DNA of 64,000 bases from contig NZ_CP059973.1 in the NCBI RefSeq assembly GCF_009193295.2, positions 4,898,001 through 4,962,000 on the forward strand, in the 5' to 3' direction. Position numbers and translations under genes: made by a program. Positions 60,680 to 64,000 of this stretch are shown here, one piece after another; the stretch's first letter is position 1, and each line of letters starts with the position of its first letter. The notes beneath the pieces were generated by a model. The model was not told the origin of the DNA. It worked only from the letters and a program-made list of their open reading frames with translations, and did not search any database. The stretch is from Bacteroides luhongzhouii (GTDB lineage Bacteria; Bacteroidota; Bacteroidia; Bacteroidales; Bacteroidaceae).

Positions 60680-62233
60680 TTAATTATACCCCGGATTTTG
60701 AGTTAAGTTCGGATTACGATCCCTTTCTTCCTGCGGAATAGGCATCAGCAACATGTGTGCGGGGAACTTACCCGTAACAGTCGTTTGTTCTCCATCCACA
60801 ATTTCCGACCATGTGAGACTTGACAAGGTGCTTTGAGCAATCCCATAGCGTTTTAAATCGAAGAATCGTTCTCCTTCGTAAGCCAACTCCAAACGTCTCT
60901 CTTTCAGAAGAAGCCGAGTCAGTTCTTCTTTCGAACCGGTATTCAATTCCTGAAGTCCTACGCGGGTACGAATCTTTTGCAGGTTGGGTTCCGCTATTGC
61001 AGTTGCCGGACCGGACAAAGCATTGACAGCTTCTGCGTGTAACAAAACAATATCAGCCAAACGGAAGATATAGATCAAGTCACCGCAATCCCATCCTACC
61101 CGGTTCTTCGCTCTGCACTTGTAAGGGAAAGGCAGTGTACGAGTTTCCCATTGTCCATTCTTCGACTGCGCATAATACTGGTCGAACCAAATATTATTAA
61201 TATCTTCAAAGATAACCGTAGAGTTTTTACGAACTTGATCCCCTTCATCATCAAAGGCTTTCAGCAGATCTTGGGAAGGCGTCAGGTATTTACGCCAATT
61301 CTGATCCGTCATGGAAGGAGGCAATAAAAGAACAGGCACATAATTGTTTTCCGTACTGTTAGCGATATACTGTACAGCCAGAATCGTCTCGCTGTTATTA
61401 CGATGTTCATCATCAAACAAATGATCGTATGTATCTACCAATCTGTAGACCGGTGAATTCATCACCGCCTCCGAATAGGTCTTCACCTTATCCCATTCTA
61501 CATTACCGGGCGCGCCTTTCGTCGCATAGACCTTTGCAAACAACGCATTAACCGCTCCCTTACTGGCAAATCCGCGGGTTTCAGCTTCCGTTGCACGTTT
61601 ATCGGGCAAGCGGGTCAACGCAAATTCCAAATCTTCAATAATACGTGCATAAACCTCTTCTTCCGAATCGGCACGAGGCACTTGCACGTCAGCCGGAGCA
61701 GTACTTCCAGTAGTAGTCACGACAGGTACGCATCCCCACGTCTTTACCAAATTGAAATAATGCAACGCCCGCAAAAAAGAAGCTTCTCCAAGCATTTCCT
61801 CACGTTTGCTCACTCCGGTAAAAGCCTCCTCATCTAGTAACGGGTCATTAATTTGAGGAATATATTTCAGTGCCACATTACAACGCATGATGCTTCCGTA
61901 AAGCGACTTCCATGATTTCATGATAACAGCATTACGGGGAGTCAGGTCACGCAAGAATACATTATTAATATCCACATCATCACCGCCACTGTAAGCATTA
62001 TCGGCAAAGCAGTCCGCAAGAATCATGTAATACCACATATAATATTCCTCATGCCCCTTCTGTATTCCGTCATAACAACTGATAATCAATGCTTCCGCAT
62101 CTTTTATGGAAGTAAATGCATTAGCTTCGGTCAGTTCTCCCTGCGGTGTTTCTGTCAGGAAACTGTCACAGGAGGTCAGCCCTACATTGAGCAGCAAAGC
62201 TGCGGATATAAATATAGAATATATCTGTTTCAT
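60680..62233 (-). CDS. RagB/SusD family nutrient-binding lipoprotein
   Basis: A 517-residue SusD homologue with lipobox VGLTSC and the family start CDSFLTETPQGELTEANAFTSIKDAEALIISCYDGIQ. The TPR-rich core carries AEVLLLHAEAVNALSG-like text, and the C-terminus is LLKERRLELAYEGERFFDLKRYGIAQ ... LLMPIPQEERDRNPNLTQNPGYN, typical of SusD. It forms the lid of the SusC transporter and binds the target glycan at the surface. It starts 31 nt after SusC. Confidence 0.96.
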   Translation of the reverse strand: MKQIYSIFISAALLLNVGLTSCDSFLTETPQGELTEANAFTSIKDAEALIISCYDGIQKGHEEYYMWYYMILADCFADNAYSGGDDVDINNVFLRDLTPRNAVIMKSWKSLYGSIMRCNVALKYIPQINDPLLDEEAFTGVSKREEMLGEASFLRALHYFNLVKTWGCVPVVTTTGSTAPADVQVPRADSEEEVYARIIEDLEFALTRLPDKRATEAETRGFASKGAVNALFAKVYATKGAPGNVEWDKVKTYSEAVMNSPVYRLVDTYDHLFDDEHRNNSETILAVQYIANSTENNYVPVLLLPPSMTDQNWRKYLTPSQDLLKAFDDEGDQVRKNSTVIFEDINNIWFDQYYAQSKNGQWETRTLPFPYKCRAKNRVGWDCGDLIYIFRLADIVLLHAEAVNALSGPATAIAEPNLQKIRTRVGLQELNTGSKEELTRLLLKERRLELAYEGERFFDLKRYGIAQSTLSSLTWSEIVDGEQTTVTGKFPAHMLLMPIPQEERDRNPNLTQNPGYN

Positions 62234-62264
62234 GTTTTTTTAGATTTAATGAGTTGAACAATGC

Positions 62265-64000
62265 TCAAAATACAATCGTAGCTCCCAGAATATAAGTTCT
62301 TGCATGAGGGAAGACACCCTGGTCGATTCCCATAGCCGAAGAACTGCCTCCACCGATATTCACTTCAGGGTCATAACCTCTGTAATTGGTAAAAGTAACC
62401 AGGTTATCCCCCGATACATAAACCGTCACTCTGTCCATCAAGGCTTTTTGAGTCAGTTGGCGCGGCAGAGTATATGACAGTTTCACATTCTTCAGTTTGA
62501 AGTACGATCCGTCCTCTACGAAACGGGATGAGATAGCCGGATATTTATCTTTCTCCGCACGGGGAACGGTAGTGTAATCTCCCGGATTGCGCCAACGCAT
62601 CAAGACACGGTCGGATTGGTTGCGGGAGTCGAACATTCCTTCGGTAAACATACGGGTAGCATTATAAATGTCATTTCCGTAAGAGCCCTGGAAGAAGAAA
62701 GACAAATCAAAATTCTTGTATGAAAAGACGTTGTTGATGCCATAAAGGAATTTCGGCTGTGCACAACCCAATATCCGGCGATCTTCGTCCGCACTCAAAT
62801 CTTCTTCGTACACTAACATTCCGTTTGCCTTTTCGTACATCATACGTCCGTTCTGCGGGTTTACTCCTGCTGCCTGGAAACCATAAAAAGAACCCAAAGC
62901 CTCTCCTTTTTGGATGATAGAGACGTTTCCGGAGATTTTCTTGTCAAGTGATCCGGTGAAAATAGCCGGGCTGCCTGCCATATCTGTCACCTCATTCTTA
63001 TTGGTGGAGATATTGAAGTCTGTTGTCCATTTCAGTTCCCCTGTCAAGTTACGGGTGGTCAGTTGGAACTCCAATCCTTTATTTACCACGCTACCTACAT
63101 TCTGCATACCCGAATCGAATCCGGAAGTCTGGGGTAGTTTGACCATTAAGAGCAAATCGGTTGTTTTCTTATAGTAAGCATCGGCAGTCAGAGTTATTCT
63201 TCCATTCAGGAAAGAGAAGTCAAGTCCCACATTTGTCTGGGTGGTTCTCTCCCAACGCAACTTATCATTACCTATCTGGCTCTGATAATAGCCCGGCAGA
63301 ATAACGCCATCCATATTATAGTTGGCTCCGATGCCATAAATTCCGTATGAGCTGTAGTAACCTACCTGGTCATTACCCACTTGTCCCCAACCGACACGTA
63401 GCTTCAAATCACTCAACCAGTCCAATGGTTTCATAAATTCCTCTCCTGTCAGTCTCCATCCCAAAGAGAAGGAAGGGAAATATCCCCAACGATTGTTCAC
63501 GCCAAACTTGGAAGAACCGTCGGCACGGAAATTGACCGTTGCGAGATATTTATTCTGATAGTCATAGGTCACTCTCGCCAAGACAGAAGCATTAGTAGAG
63601 GCCCCATAATCTTCACTGGGTTTGTTGAGTACAGTCCCGGCATTCATTGAATGGATTTTATTATCAGAGAACCCACGTATAGAACTGTTTGCCGACTCTC
63701 CTACATAACGGGAAGCTACGAATCCTGCCAAAGCCGAAAAACTATGATCCCCTAACTTCTTACTATAGGTCAGAATTTCTTCGTTGATCCATTTGTAATT
63801 TAACGAGGTATTATAACTCGCCTGTCCCTGTTGGTTACGTCCCCAAGCCGAGCTGAACGGGTCCAGGAACTCTTTGTAGCGGGAGGCTCCCATTTCGATA
63901 CCCATGCTTGTTTTTAGTTTCAAGTCAGGGGTAAAAGAAATTTCAGCATAGAGATTACCCAGCAATTTATGATATACGTAATCACGGGTATATGACTCAA
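62265..64000 (-). CDS. SusC/RagA TonB-linked outer-membrane transporter, C-terminal part
   Basis: An open frame running through the right edge with about 578 residues present. The first in-frame start-like codon inside the window is an internal TTG, so the true start is outside. The barrel text (DYQNKYLATVNFRADGSSKFGVNNRWGYFPSFSLGWRLTGEEFMK; RITLTADAYYKKTTDLLL; SVVNKGLEFQLTTRNL; TVYVSGDNLVTFTNYRGYDPEVNIGGG) and a C-terminal ARTYILGATIVF identify SusC. It imports oligosaccharides using TonB energy and pairs with the SusD encoded downstream. Confidence 0.95.
   Translation of the reverse strand, partial: ESYTRDYVYHKLLGNLYAEISFTPDLKLKTSMGIEMGASRYKEFLDPFSSAWGRNQQGQASYNTSLNYKWINEEILTYSKKLGDHSFSALAGFVASRYVGESANSSIRGFSDNKIHSMNAGTVLNKPSEDYGASTNASVLARVTYDYQNKYLATVNFRADGSSKFGVNNRWGYFPSFSLGWRLTGEEFMKPLDWLSDLKLRVGWGQVGNDQVGYYSSYGIYGIGANYNMDGVILPGYYQSQIGNDKLRWERTTQTNVGLDFSFLNGRITLTADAYYKKTTDLLLMVKLPQTSGFDSGMQNVGSVVNKGLEFQLTTRNLTGELKWTTDFNISTNKNEVTDMAGSPAIFTGSLDKKISGNVSIIQKGEALGSFYGFQAAGVNPQNGRMMYEKANGMLVYEEDLSADEDRRILGCAQPKFLYGINNVFSYKNFDLSFFFQGSYGNDIYNATRMFTEGMFDSRNQSDRVLMRWRNPGDYTTVPRAEKDKYPAISSRFVEDGSYFKLKNVKLSYTLPRQLTQKALMDRVTVYVSGDNLVTFTNYRGYDPEVNIGGGSSSAMGIDQGVFPHARTYILGATIVF

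Noticed and set aside
1..64000. tRNA, rRNA, CRISPR array or complete insertion sequence
   Set aside because: I saw no cloverleaf with CCA-type ends, no rRNA text, no regularly spaced direct repeats, and no transposase. The only mobile-element gene is the integrase stump.

Overview
The window looks like a chromosomal segment of a gut Bacteroides (Bacteroidales). The evidence is SusC/SusD and SusE/F-type outer-membrane genes, Bacteroides-type promoters (TTTG about 18-20 nt before TAnnTTTG), lipoboxes typical of the group, an NrfHA nitrite reductase operon and an IntDOT-like integrase remnant. The species cannot be fixed from sequence reading alone. I recognised no rRNA, tRNA or CRISPR array.

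Layout. 1-6.2 kb: the edge of an AraC-type regulator, a zinc-ribbon protein, a decayed gene, a DJ-1/PfpI protein, a PNPOx-like protein with an AraC regulator, and a MATE exporter whose leader holds a terminator-like hairpin. 6.4-12.2 kb: a tight five-gene operon matching the uncharacterised Salmonella STM4015-STM4014-STM4013-STM4012-STM4011 set. It encodes a WGR/leucine-rich-repeat protein, an ATP-grasp ligase, an alkaline-phosphatase-superfamily hydrolase, a HemN-like radical SAM protein, and a radical SAM protein fused to a HAD phosphatase. This is the best candidate for an undescribed pathway. 12.3-13.5 kb: an OmpA-family protein.

13.6-31.1 kb: a redox/detoxification island. It has a cupin, an ABM-type monooxygenase, AraC regulators, an operon of alpha/beta hydrolase, cyclophilin-like lipoprotein, DUF3737 and MalY aminotransferase, an MFS exporter, a DXS-like thiamine-diphosphate enzyme and a flavodoxin-family oxidoreductase. 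Six promoters carry the same 40-bp element: two ATTACGGAT-like half-sites with starts 21 bp apart, lying exactly 21 bp upstream of the -7 box. This is read here as the operator of an AraC regulator, probably the intact one at 14868-15779. Several decayed genes lie in the island: an EamA transporter, a flavodoxin and an AraC paralogue. Also present are a YitT-like membrane protein, a tricorn-like protease and an MBL-fold hydrolase.

31.2-43.7 kb: an accessory island of unknown lipoproteins and membrane proteins. A three-gene module (4-TM protein, 37-residue small protein, second 4-TM protein) occurs twice, with blocks of near-identity and blocks of divergence. The island ends with a MORN/YwqK-like protein, a TetR regulator and a truncated integrase.

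43.9-50.3 kb: a Crp/Fnr regulator facing an nrfH-nrfA-ccsB-ccsA-porin operon for respiratory nitrite ammonification. A palindrome near -40 of the nrfH promoter may be the regulator's site. 50.3-53.4 kb: a His/Cys-rich small protein, a TonB-dependent receptor and a His-rich DUF4625 lipoprotein, probably for metal uptake. 53.5-64 kb: a polysaccharide utilisation locus with SusC (cut by the window edge), SusD, SusE/F-like, a GH2 beta-mannosidase, a large lipoprotein and, after a terminator, a DUF4380-like lipoprotein.
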